From assembly GCF_963576615.1 (NCBI RefSeq), contig NC_088717.1:29119213-29183212 (forward strand): DNA of 64,000 nucleotides, written 5' to 3'. Numbering within the stretch: the first letter of the stretch is position 1; every line of letters starts with the position of its first letter. Position numbers and translations under genes: made by a program. Origin of the DNA: Watersipora subatra (taxonomy: Eukaryota > Bryozoa > Gymnolaemata > Cheilostomatida > Watersiporidae). Under the pieces are notes generated by a model that did no database searches, was not told the DNA's origin, and worked only from the letters and a program-made list of their open reading frames with translations. Below, one piece after another: positions 52,101 to 58,900 of this stretch.

Positions 52101-54350
52101 CGAAGGAAGGTCATTGATATATAACAAAAAGAGAAGTGGACCCAAGTTTGAACCTTGAGGCACACCAGACAAAATATCAAACCAAGAAAATTCTACTTGA
52201 TCAATCATGACTACCTGCATGCGATTTGTGTGAAAGCTCTCAACCCAGTGGACAATCTGTGAATTTATGCCTAGTTTATATAATTTAAATATCATCTTCC
52301 TATGATTGACAAAGTCAAATGCTTTAGAAAAATCTAAAATGATAACACCTGGCACTAGGTTTTGTTTCTGACTTGAAGCCAAATCATTAAATGTATGTAT
52401 TAACCGAGTTTCGCATGATCGATCACTTAGAAAGCCATGCTGAGAGTCAACCAACATGTTTTTAGAGTGAAGATGTAAGTGAATATGCTTCGCAATGATA
52501 GGCTCTAGCAATTTGCATGTAATAAATGTAAGGGATACAGGTCTGTAATTATTTAGTAAATGTCTATTTCCCTTTTTATAGATCAGTTTTACATGGGTTA
52601 TCCTCCACACTTTAGGCAAGATTCCAATAAAAAGGGAGTATTTAAAGATTTCTGTCAGGCTATTAGCAATGATATGCGCAAAAGTCTTCAGGACAGTCCC
52701 TGCGAAGTTATCTGGAGCACACAACTTAGAGGGATTGATACCTAGCAGTAATGCAAGTACTCCTTCAGTGTGTACCATAGTGTTATTTTCATCAGTCTGA
52801 AAGGAAACAGTCATTTGGTGGCTCAGCATTATCATCAATAACAAAAACAGACTTTAAAAAATTATTAAACATGTTAGCTTTTTCGATTGGACTCTTTGCT
52901 GTGATGCCATTTATGTTAGATTAGATATTAGGTCAGGTAAAATATTACTACCACTTTCTCTGTTTTGTCTCATGTATTTATGAAATAATTTGCTGTCTCC
53001 CGATAACAAAGGCTTATAGAGTCTTTTAGAAAGGTATGACCTTTTTGCTTAATTAATTGCTCGTTTGTTGTGCTTTCTTACCGTGTTATATGTTTTGCAT
53101 TATACTAAGTTGGATAATTTCTCATTTTTGTATACAAATTCCTTTGCTTTTTCAAAGCCTTTCGAAGTTTATTTGTAAACCAACCAGGCTGGCAGCTAGC
53201 TGCTCATATTTTGGTTGGAACACACTTATCTTTCAATTCTTCCATACCCCGCAAAAATACATCACATGTTTTATTGATATATTCGTTTGCATCAATCATT
53301 TAAGCTAGCCCTTATCTCACCCGCCCGGACCCCAAAAACCATCGCTGCCGCGTCCATATTTACCTTATCTTAACAATAAATGCAAACACCACTCAATTCC
53401 TCAGCTTGAAAATGCTCAATGGTTAGCTGAATATGAATCATGGAATGATCACTTGGTAGTAGACTTAATATCTCAACATTTTTATGATTTTATTTGTGAA
53501 TACAAGATCAAGAATATTTCCATGAATATGAGTTGGTTGAAATATAAGTTGTTCCAGATTTAATTCTGAAATTTTTGAAAGAAAAGAGTTGGAAACATTG
53601 CATGGTCCAGTACTTGTGTGGGTAAACCAGTCTATTTTTGGCATATTAAAGTCTCCATATAAAAGAAGATATTCATTTGAGATATTTATCATTTGACCAA
53701 CCTCTTCATGCAGCAGAGAAAGCAACACCTAATTCTGATAATCAGGAGGGCAATATATTATTAGCAAAAGCATTGATATTTTGTCAATCACTAATTTTAG
53801 CAAAAGCATCTTTGCATTCAATTGGATATTTACTATCTACTATCTTAATATTAGTATTATTAAACTAACGAAGGTATAAAAATCCTGCTCTATAATAGTA
53901 AATGTCATAAAAACTACATGTATGCATAAATATGCAGCAGCTGTACTTGTATGACCATTAATTTCAAATATTTGTACCATATTTGAAAGACGGCTAAATT
54001 GTGAATAGACCAACATTTTAGTTCGGAATTTTGAGCATTACAGAGTATTGGTTACACTACTCAGAGGCCCACTGCACAGCTAATTATTTTAAACTTGAAA
54101 AAATTTCAAACAAGTATTTAGTAATGTCATATACAATTGATTTGAGTTTCCTTCATAAATGGCTAATCTGGTATTATTTGTAAGGGAAAATGAGTGCTTG
54201 ATAGGACATTATCAACAGTTGTAGCCCTCTTTGACGACTTAGAAGTTGTAGTTTAGCGGCATACAAAACACGTGTAATATATTTTATAAATCATACCTAC
54301 CATCCTATAAACTTAAGTGATAGTAAGATTATCCTGTCAACTTCATCCAT
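22085..54350 (-). CDS. CCDC22: CCDC22 orthologue, complete, 13 coding exons, 620 aa
   Basis: Exons in transcript order: 54301-54350, 47103-47277, 46670-46808, 46106-46273, 43243-43391, 41703-41891, 33901-33984, 32448-32687, 26480-26698, 26090-26197, 23974-24069, 22660-22794 and 22085-22195. All are GT-AG, phases agree, and the sum is 1863 nt. The product is almost the length of human CCDC22 (627 aa). Residues 1-120 form the N-terminal NDC80/NUF2-like calponin-homology fold (MDEVDRIILLSLKFIGC; ELGYKGEVGYQTFLY). The middle is poorly conserved. Residues 310-600 are coiled coil with the hallmark DAKKDESVRAAYKYLASLHE. CCDC22 is the scaffold of the CCC complex (COMMDs, CCDC93), which works with Retriever and WASH on endosomes to recycle membrane proteins, and also influences NF-kB through COMMD1. 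Introns are swollen by repeats, and the gene covers half the window. Confidence 0.95.
22660..22794 (-). CDS. CCDC22: CCDC22 exon 12 (aa 540-584)
   Basis: Acceptor TTTAAAG, donor CAG|GTATGC. It encodes DAKKDESVRAAYKYLASLHE and IEETGVILREIRQLEDQ, the best-conserved block of the family. Confidence 0.95.
23105..23400. repeat. 51-bp tandem repeat in CCDC22 intron 11
   Basis: About six copies containing CCTGGTCAGTCTGTAGCTAG and TACTGTCAAGGCCATTAC. The 51-bp period keeps frames open on the minus strand; not coding. Confidence 0.95.
23598..23664 (-). mobile_element. tRNA-derived SINE head (minus)
   Basis: On the minus strand GGTTGGTGTAGTTG resembles a pol III A box and GTTCAATTC a B box, about 35 nt apart. 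Folding to a real tRNA is poor, so a SINE head is likelier than a tRNA gene. Confidence 0.5.
23974..24069 (-). CDS. CCDC22: CCDC22 exon 11 (aa 508-539)
   Basis: Acceptor GATTGCAG, donor AAA|GTAAGG. It encodes VLQDTKAVQKDINLLTGKLD and RTFTVTDELIFK, nearly identical to human SGKLDRTFAVTDELVFK. Confidence 0.95.
24366..24926. repeat. 16-bp minisatellite with an inverted right end
   Basis: Direct units ACTATTACCTGATAAT (with ACTAGT and CCCGGT variants) run to about 24828. After AATGAGGG the same repeat continues in reverse complement (ACTAGTATTATCAGGT) to 24926. The junction can form a long hairpin with an 8-nt loop. Confidence 0.92.
25098..25490. repeat. 21-bp minisatellite in CCDC22 intron 10
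   Basis: About 19 copies of AAGCGGCCAGCATGTATTTA plus T. The period is a multiple of three, so several frames on both strands remain open (FISGQHV, YKYMLAA); these are artefacts. Confidence 0.96.
26090..26197 (-). CDS. CCDC22: CCDC22 exon 10 (aa 472-507)
   Basis: Acceptor GGTTTTGTAG. It encodes MSRDVSRSSYTKRIIEIVGN then IKKQKHDIDK, close to human PRDVSRLAYTQRILEIVGN. Confidence 0.95.
26355..26475. repeat. Degenerate ~33-bp repeat next to the CCDC22 exon 9 donor
   Basis: Four diverged copies with AGGTCACACTAATGA/CTGATGAC words, starting about 5-10 nt inside intron 9. The donor itself is not in the unit. Confidence 0.7.
26480..26698 (-). CDS. CCDC22: CCDC22 exon 9 (aa 399-471)
   Basis: Acceptor GTGCTTTAG, donor CTG|GTTTGT. 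Coiled coil QVLAGADSKMQSLEAQWLNH... DEQLKTL, aligned with human VENSAQRVIHLAGQWEKHR. Confidence 0.92.
27086..27305. repeat. 20-bp minisatellite, 11 copies
   Basis: Copies of GCAATCACCCTGCGTGGTAT in CCDC22 intron 8. Overlapping ORFs in three frames are products of the repeat. Confidence 0.96.
27369..27425 (+). mobile_element. tRNA-derived SINE head (plus)
   Basis: GTGGCCTAATGGGTAAGGTG (A-box like) and GGTTCAAAATC (B-box like) are spaced as in tRNA-derived SINEs. The intervening sequence does not give a clear cloverleaf. Confidence 0.55.
28806..29679 (-). CDS. FEN1/XPG-like nuclease-related protein, main exon
   Basis: Acceptor GATGCTTTCAG at 29680-29681; about 290 codons to a stop at 28806. 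Motifs: SDHEEADTRMIAH, CQDTDVFMI and LGLHALSGCDSISAF, then GKKSILNLL. I know this protein type as a multicopy, unnamed family in invertebrate genomes. The order E-A-D..., D-T-D-V, G-C-D-S resembles the acidic motifs of XPG/FEN1-type PIN nucleases (EAEA, DxD, LGCDY). That link is my inference. The upstream exon 29859-30021 joins in frame. A product of the transposon cassette, it may still be functional because the main exon is intact. Confidence 0.6.
29859..30021 (-). CDS. Cassette gene, middle exon
   Basis: Acceptor TTTTTATAG, donor AAAG|GTAAGC. It encodes LLIDSARRRPDG... DLVAMEVRYHKVCFREFTRQ. The DLVAxEVRYHxxCFR-FTR motif is typical of the same multicopy family. The split Arg codon joins the main exon correctly. 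Confidence 0.6.
30134..30226 (-). CDS. Cassette gene, upstream exon
   Basis: Acceptor CTTTTACCTCAG, donor GCAG|GTGATG. It encodes VHHMSEDKWLKKSGKKTVRD and TLVKAQTLTA. Phase 1 at the end fits the next exon. Confidence 0.45.
30365..30537. mobile_element. Short MITE nested in the 3.9 kb element
   Basis: Ends CCTGCCAACTCTCACGCATT and (right) TTGGGTTGGCAGG are inverted repeats. The inside has repeated CTCACGCA words and an A-run. It sits in an intron of the cassette gene. Confidence 0.6.
30768..30930 (-). CDS. Cassette gene, candidate first exon (Cys/His-rich)
   Basis: Open frame LDDELNIVIAANILEHDSHT then LVCHYACHKKYCNKLL with regularly spaced Cys/His, as at the N terminus of this family. Candidate donor GAG|GTGGGT. 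The start codon and the junction phase to the next exon are not resolved. Confidence 0.35.
31630..32470. repeat. 38-bp array of a copied exon-intron junction (CCDC22 intron 8)
   Basis: Twenty-two copies, the last being the real end of CCDC22 exon 8. Read on the minus strand each unit is about 22 exonic nt (...ATTGCCAAAGTTCAG) plus 16 intronic nt (GTAGATCATCTTTAT). At least 17 copies keep CAG|GTAGAT intact. Confidence 0.95.
32448..32687 (-). CDS. CCDC22: CCDC22 exon 8 (aa 319-398)
   Basis: Acceptor GAAATATTGCAG. It encodes a continuous coiled coil (HTRQEEELENLKSELQEVAT) ending DVLPESEQTIAKVQ, aligned with human ELLPDGTANLAKLQ. The donor CAG|GTAGAT and the last 22 exonic bases are repeated about 21 more times downstream. 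Confidence 0.9.
32695..33895. other. CCDC22 intron 7, no gene seen
   Basis: About 1.2 kb of AT-rich intron without repeats or convincing ORFs. It is one of the few CCDC22 introns free of arrays. Confidence 0.6.
33901..33984 (-). CDS. CCDC22: CCDC22 exon 7 (aa 291-318)
   Basis: Acceptor AACTGTTGTAG, donor GAG|GTATCT, 28 codons, phase 0 on both sides (TEHDSVTTAVAEKIDD...). This linker region is poorly conserved, so support is mainly phase and splice sites. Confidence 0.75.
34052..34483. repeat. 29-bp minisatellite, left segment
   Basis: Units containing AGAGCTAGTAATACCTCCCT and GGTACTATT. Same array as 38951-39096 and 40494-41702, split by two transposon insertions. Confidence 0.95.
34484..38950. 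mobile_element. ~4.5 kb foldback (long inverted repeat) element
   Basis: The left arm (from ACCAAACAAGAGTGAAACG) and the right arm (ending CGTTTCACTCTTGTTTGGTC) are inverted copies of about 900 bp. Both inner parts contain tandem about 200-bp AT-rich subrepeats. A third copy of the terminal 430 bp lies at about 37160-37605 with a duplicated CTCCCAATCAATCGTTTCAC segment. Near the centre (about 36428-36545) is a second near-perfect palindrome. The right end carries CGTGGGA, missing on the left. No transposase found; ORFs in the arms are mirror images of each other. Confidence 0.8.
36428..36545. repeat. Near-perfect palindrome in the foldback centre
   Basis: Arms of about 55 bp run from CCCTTTCTTTTTTCCATTAT to its complement, meeting at GGAATTTCTAGAAATTCC. 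Each arm contains GGTCGTGGGCTGTATGAGAG. The word GGTCGTGGG also marks the foldback's right end. Confidence 0.85.
38951..39096. repeat. 29-bp minisatellite, middle segment
   Basis: Five units between the foldback and the next element, identical in type to those on both sides. Confidence 0.93.
39097..40493. mobile_element. 1.4 kb non-autonomous DNA element, GGGGGTCCT ends
   Basis: Left GGGGGTCCTCCCA and right (reverse complement) GGGGGTCCTACCA are inverted termini. ACTATT flanks both sides (39091-39096, 40494-40499) and fits a 6-bp target duplication of the array word. Subterminal GACGACAGTGATTTTAAAAG repeats occur at the right end. Small ORFs inside are not recognisable. Confidence 0.75.
40494..41702. 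repeat. 29-bp minisatellite derived from the CCDC22 exon 6 donor
   Basis: About 40 units. On the minus strand each contains GGGAGGTATTACTAGCTCTA, matching the exon 6 junction AAAG|GTATTACTAGCTGTA. The array runs up to the exon. Confidence 0.95.
41703..41891 (-). CDS. CCDC22: CCDC22 exon 6 (aa 228-290)
   Basis: Acceptor GTCTTGCAG, donor AAG|GTATTA. It encodes a charged helix (SERMEEIYEKLTEERESNMK) and a Ser/Thr-rich tail (SNSHSSGTGARK). Its donor region is the seed of the 29-bp array that follows. Confidence 0.85.
42868..43150. repeat. 29-bp minisatellite in CCDC22 intron 5
   Basis: About nine copies containing ACTGAGTAGTACCTACCCTT. The minus strand has GTAAGG and GTAGGT words in each unit, but the exon 5 donor lies about 90 bp away and is not part of the unit. 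Confidence 0.93.
43243..43391 (-). CDS. CCDC22: CCDC22 exon 5 (aa 178-227)
   Basis: Acceptor CTGCCTGCAG fits the incoming phase. It encodes AKKYYQASLLEVGRQIPNTA and LCSALIENNALQL, aligned with human VASLLEHHALQL. Donor CAG|GTGAGA. Confidence 0.85.
43595..44267. mobile_element. ~670 bp MITE in CCDC22 intron 4
   Basis: Left TATGTTTCCATGGTGCGCAG and right (reverse complement) TATGTTTCCATGATGCGCAG form inverted ends, with inner repeats of GTTTCCATG...GCGCAG. CAC flanks both ends and may be a 3-bp target duplication. No transposase. Confidence 0.7.
44269..45443. repeat. 26-bp minisatellite, ~45 copies
   Basis: Unit ATTGCTAGCATAGTGATTGC plus TATTGA with G/A and T/C variants; some units lack TAGT. 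It begins at the right edge of the MITE. Confidence 0.96.
45470..45720. mobile_element. Diverged internal fragment of the Tigger-type family
   Basis: Words such as GAGATCTGACTGCCAAGATG and CTTGATCACGGTTGAAATG, then CAGAAGAAAAACATATT, occur in the same order as in the elements at 27521 and 62011. The terminal repeats are missing. Confidence 0.55.
45812..46090. repeat. 15-bp minisatellite next to the CCDC22 exon 4 donor
   Basis: About 18 copies of TTTAATCTAATCGAG, ending 16 bp from the exon. The minus strand frame stays open as RLNSI repeats, extending the exon ORF artificially. Confidence 0.95.
46106..46273 (-). CDS. CCDC22: CCDC22 exon 4 (aa 122-177)
   Basis: Acceptor TTATTTATTAG, donor AAAG|GTAGGG. 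It encodes DGQFRALIKSKIKSELKKAW and a variable stretch. A 15-bp array begins about 16 nt into the following intron. Confidence 0.86.
46670..46808 (-). CDS. CCDC22: CCDC22 exon 3 (aa 76-121)
   Basis: Acceptor CTGTCTAG. It encodes ELGYKGEVGYQTFLYSNEAG and RNVLMFLVDKLP, matching human LGYPLELGYQNFLY and LLLFLAERLP. Ends phase 1. Confidence 0.93.
47103..47277 (-). CDS. CCDC22: CCDC22 exon 2 (aa 17-75)
   Basis: Acceptor CATTTCATACAG. It encodes DVEDGGEG... DMIYDAVLRCVEAIK and PPGMSQKFRAGSSLATLVT. Donor ACG|GTGTTC was chosen because it restores the exact family spacing into ELGY. Confidence 0.88.
47838..47935. repeat. 17-bp minisatellite, left segment
   Basis: Units ACTAGTCTACTAGAAAT, interrupted by the TA-flanked element that follows. 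Confidence 0.95.
47936..49182. mobile_element. 1.25 kb Tc1/mariner-type non-autonomous element
   Basis: Exact inverted ends CCCTAGGACACTTAT with TA on both sides (47934-47935, 49183-49184). The subterminal DNA is rich in TTTCGCG/CGCGAAA words. No transposase is seen. It splits the 17-bp array in CCDC22 intron 1. Confidence 0.85.
49183..49630. repeat. 17-bp minisatellite, right segment
   Basis: About 26 copies of ACTAGTCTACTAGAAAT, nearly perfect, hence recent homogenisation. The unit itself is partly palindromic (CTAGTCTACTAG). Confidence 0.96.
49768..49990. repeat. 19-bp minisatellite
   Basis: About 12 copies of GGCCGTGTGTCATGAGCTA with variants. Confidence 0.93.
50219..51063. mobile_element. 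845-bp element with ~135-bp inverted ends
   Basis: Arms start TTATTTGGTA(T/C)CA on both sides and share GTCTTACTCTG, GTTGTAGGT, ATGTGGAAATG and AACGCCGTAGGTTAGAAT in order. The 570-bp centre has no ORF. No clear target duplication, so the superfamily is open. Confidence 0.75.
51400..53880 (-). mobile_element. Degenerate LINE (CR1/Jockey-like), EN and RT remnants
   Basis: In minus order: endonuclease part (YGDFNMPKIDWF, then LDLVFTNK; about 53880-53465), RT part (GITAKSPIEKANMFNNFL; NNYRPVSLTFITCKLLE; ILDFSKAFDFVNHRKM; SGVPQGSNLGPLLFLLYIND; 52950-52014) and C-terminal part (TRKVAYETLRPGLVYGCQVW; 51842-51400). Several frameshifts and stops are present. The catalytic F/YxDD box reads YVANDA, so the RT is dead. 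It sits in CCDC22 intron 1 in gene orientation. Confidence 0.88.
54301..54350 (-). CDS. CCDC22: CCDC22 exon 1 (aa 1-16)
   Basis: Fifty coding nt, MDEVDRIILLSLKFIG, ending TG before GTAGGT. The two spare bases join the next exon to give Cys. It was found by its match to the family start (M-E-E-x-D-R-I-L). Too short for ORF searches. Confidence 0.85.
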
Positions 54351-54440
54351 CGTTGTTCCGTATAGCTACCCTGCACATCCGGAAGAGCGTTCCATTTCGT
54401 ACTTCCATCTAAGCAGTGCCCAGCGTCTAACAGGTAAATA
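54351..54440. promoter_or_regulatory. Candidate bidirectional promoter CCDC22 / NSDHL
   Basis: The CCDC22 ATG at 54350 points left and the first recognised NSDHL coding exon lies 1.4 kb to the right. Between them, ACATCCGGAAGAGC holds an ETS-type CCGGAAG site, common in bidirectional housekeeping promoters. CTAACAG|GTAAAT at 54433 could be the donor of an NSDHL 5'UTR exon spliced to 55757. There is no TATA box. All inference from position. Confidence 0.35.
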
Positions 54441-55191
54441 TAATACTAGTAATCTCTTGATGCATGTAAGTTTTGGACCACTGTTTCACTACTATAAAAT
54501 TTACCCAAAAAAGTTGTTTAGAATCTATACGTCTATGAACATATTGAAAACATTGGTTTTATATTGTCTTGCGAAGTGATGCCCAAAAAAGCTAAAATTT
54601 TATGATCTTCACCTGTGCTATAATTGGCTGATCTACGAAATACTACTCATTAATTGGTGAATTTACTGATCAGCCGACTTCTGACGACCTTGCCGTTGCT
54701 GAAACTTAATAAATCCGAAGTTGGGATATACGGGGCTATTGTTTCCCGCTCTATTGTTTCCCGCTCGGTCTAATAGACAGCTTTCCCATCATTGCTTTCT
54801 GTAGCGGTCGCTGCGTAAAAACTTCAACTACCTCATAAAAAATTCAAGGCATAATTATTTCTCGTTATCCTATCGTCTGAATTAATTTAAACTAATTAAG
54901 TAATGTAAATAGTACAATATAGATTACACAGTTTTCATATGAGCAAGTTGGCAATTGAATAATTGATTGTATTTTTAAAGATCCTGACGCTATAGACTCA
55001 CAGTCGCGAACTCTGAAAAAAACTAACTGAGCACCCTTGCTATATTACCTCGTAGTTGTTTTTCCATTAGACCACTTAATGTGGAAGCGGTGTACCTCAT
55101 ATGATTTAATTTATTTTGTCAGTGGTTTTCAATTTTCGAGCAATTGAGTTAAGTGACAGTCAGTGGTGCAAGCTTAACTTTCTATATAAGT

Positions 55192-55470
55192 TTATAGTGC
55201 TTTAGCTGATTGGCTATTTGTAGGAATTTTAATGTCTCTTATAGTTCTAGGTAGAAAACTGTGGAAGTATTCACTTTTAGTGGCGTGTACGAATGATGGT
55301 AGTCCTTTACTGTTTGCTCGAGTTTGAATGTGAGGCTCGGATTGGTCAATAAGTTGGTCGTATGAACTGTTCTGTGCTGAATGCTTATCCTCTCCACTTA
55401 GTATAAAAGTCTTTACCTCCTTAAAAGTCGTAGTCTGATGTCTCGACGTCTCTTTCGAATGACATAACAC
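55192..55470 (-). mobile_element. LINE C-terminal fragment
   Basis: A minus-strand frame with RANSKGLPSFVHATKSEYFH then SFLPRTIRDIKIP matches the typical end of invertebrate LINE ORF2 proteins (YxxSFFPRTIxDWNxLP). A 3' remnant only, located between CCDC22 and NSDHL. Confidence 0.65.
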
Positions 55471-55770
55471 CTAACTCGTAAGAAAATAATGGACGCATAC
55501 TCTAAGATGCCTAGCTGGTCGAAGTACTAATTGTTATATACACTGTACACGCAAAAGATTTTCAGGAGGGTATGTGCTGCCCAAGCCAATTTGAAGAGAC
55601 CGCAGTTTAAAGGATAGAATGACGAATAAATATAGCTATAAGCTTATATGAGTTGGCTAGCGAATAATAAGTTGAACACTAGATTGCATTATCACTTGGT
55701 TGCCGTACACGCTATTCCTGCAAGGGTATGGATATACATGATTGCCTTGTTTTCAGATATTCATGAGAAG

Positions 55771-55932
55771 ATGAGGAGAGCTTTAGTGATTGGTGGTGCA
55801 GGCTTCTTGGGCCTTCATCTTGTAGAGAGGCTGATCAAAGATGGCTGGGTGGTAAGAGTGTTCGATATGTTACCCTCTTGGACAGCGGCAGTGGAAGTAG
55901 AATATATCAGGGGGGATCTTTGCAAATTTGAG
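55771..55932 (+). CDS. NSDHL: NSDHL coding exon 1 (aa 1-54)
   Basis: The exon begins at 55757 after CCTTGTTTTCAG. The reading starts [14 protein letters not shown] and ends GDLCKFE before GTAAGT. Confidence 0.9.
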
Positions 55933-58900
55933 GTAAGTGTAAATTTAGTAATGAAACAACTGCTACAATTGACTCATGATACATTAGCAGCACTATGCAT
56001 TCCATTATATTGTATCAAACTAGATCCGAATGCATAGCTATCTTGGTTTTATGAAAAAATGTAATGGCGCTGTATTATTGATTTTATTGTATACTCAAAT
56101 GAATGCGACTGTAACTCAACATTGAAAGCAAACTCTATTTTAGGTTATACTAGCTGCATTACCCTCCTACAGGAACAGATTCACGCGCAGCATAAGGTTT
56201 ATTGAGAGTTGTCTTTCATACTGTATAACAACTCCAAATATGCAGTCTACTGAAATTGTTACCCTGATGTATTATTATGTAAATTGTCTACTGAAATTGT
56301 TGCCCTGAATATGCATACACATATACATGTCAATAATGTTGGGGAGAACAACGGAAATCTGAAATGTGTTTTACAGCTAGATGCGTGTAAAATCTAGTAA
56401 ATATTCTAGATTCATGTGTCTAGGTTCATGCATCCATTCATACCTGTCTATATTTGCAATTGACGATCGAGCACTTCTGCCGCCGAGGCCCCGCCTTGCC
56501 TGACCAGTCTTTACCCGCCGAGCAGTTGACTATCGCGCTCTTGCACTCGCCTCGCAATCAATCGGCCCGCACCCGCCTCGCAATCGATCGCCTTGCACTC
56601 GCCTCACAATAAATTGCTTCGCAATTAATTGCCTCACAATCAATCGCCTCGCACTCAATCGCCTCGCACTCAATCGCTTTGCGATCAATCGCCTCGCACT
56701 CGCAATCAATCGCCTCACACTCGCAATCAATCGCCTCACACTCGCAATCAATCGCCTAGCGCTCAATCGCTTCGCAATCAATCGCCTCGCACTCGCCAAC
56801 TCGTTCATCCGGAAAGCTGCGTCTGTATACTCTTGCTGCACTTGGGGCGAGAAAGGTCTCCCGTGCATCCCCGAGTGACGCCACGGCCCAAACCGCTAGC
56901 TGTATTACCCTCCATGGGAACAGATTCATGTACAGCAAGAGGTTTATTGAGAGTTGTCTTTCATACTGTAAAACAACTCCAAATGTGCAGGTTACTGATA
57001 TTTTTTGCTCTGATCACACTATGCATACACATATGCAGTCATATATGTCAATAATGTTGGGGAGAACAATGTAAATCTGCAATACGTTTTACAGCTAGTC
57101 TACAATGCATCAGTCTCAAACCACTCAAATCGGAGTTGCCCTATTTGTGTACAGAGAACTGATAATGAAATTGACATTGCTAGGCAAACTGAAGTTCTTC
57201 AAGCTGGCAGTATTGAAAAGTTTTGCATCTTTTACAAAAGTATACAAAATATTTTGCTATCGGCAGCATTTATTGAATGAAGACTTCTACATGCTTAAAA
57301 CGCTAATCATAGCTCACCAGTTTTTCGTCTATAGCCTGTGTTTTGACATGGTATATACAAACAGTAATGAGGTTGTGTCGATAAAATTTATATGTATAGC
57401 AGCACAGACAGTATGATGTCAAGGCAGATAGAGCATTAGCACTTTACAATAATAAAACATAGCGCCAACATGATAGCCTTTGTATGAGATACAACAAGGA
57501 AAACAAATGCATGAAAATATATATACAGTAATACTTCAACTTACGAGTGCTCCAACGTACGAGAAACTTGAGATACGAGCCAGCTTTTAAGCAAGTTTTA
57601 GCACTAACATACGAGCCATGTTTGAGATACGAGCACGTGAGTCAGTTGCCAAGTATGTCGGAGGTGTTTTATGACAACAGCATCAATCTGTATTTTTCAA
57701 CTGCACAGGTTATACTTTGGTACCGTGTTTTTGTGCGCGCTTTTCAGTGCAGAGTTATGTGAATTAGAAGTACTGTGCGTAGACCGAAAGTTTGCCAGTA
57801 AAATGAAAAATAATGCAAAGAAAAAGCAAATGATAACAATTGATATTAAACGGAAAGTTATTGAAAAATATGCGAAATGTGTATGCACGATTGAGCTAGC
57901 TCAGCAATATGACAGAAATACATCCACAATTATCAAACAGAAGGATTATATTCAGGGCATTTAGCTCGCAAAATGACTAACCGCAGTTTCTAAACGGCGC
58001 AGCGATCTTCACCACCACTGATGGAGAGACCGCTCAGGCATTGGATAAAAGATAAACAATTGGCCGGTGACAGCGTAACTGAAATGACGCTATTTGAAAA
58101 AGCCGGTGCTATCTATCAAAACTATAAAAATAGACATTCGGACAAGTTGGCTAGTGGTCGAGCATTAAACCTTTGTGACTACACCTGTGTTCGTCCTAAT
58201 CGCAACATGTTGAAAGGGTGACAAAGGCAAACGTCCTTAGATAGGTTGATCTTAAAACGGCCGGCTAGTCATGAAAGCGAAACAAAGGAAAAATTAGCTA
58301 ACTAGCGAAAAACTTCTAACTATTATATGAACGCCGAAGAAATTTTAATTACGTTAAGTTGAAAATGAAAGTTTGCTTTTAGATTTGCTTCTAAGTTTGT
58401 CTTTTAAGACTTTGATAAAATCCAAATTTATCAAAGTCAACTGTTGTAATGAAGGATAACTTATATATACAGTATATCTCTCTCTGGCAAATGCTAGCGT
58501 TAGCTGCTATTGTATGTATTTAATTTTACATTTTAATTTAACACATTTCCTTGCATTATTTTTTATTTGTTGCTTTTTGAAAGCAAGTGATAAGTTAGGA
58601 CAATAACCAACATGTTCTTTCTGTTACAATATCTTGTTTTGAGTGTTTTATTTGCATTTTTCAGAGTATGGAAACCAATAAATATATATTTAATTGTTCT
58701 ATATATAAATAAATTGTACCAACATGCGAGTAAATTGACATACGAGCTCAGTCTCGGAACGCATTAAGCTCGTAAGTTGAAGTATGACTGTATACTGAAA
58801 AATATGTTAGAAAATGCTGCATGTGGTATAGCAGAACATGAAGAAAATAGCATGACATAACAATAACACAATGTTAGTTCAATGCAACACTTGCGGATAG

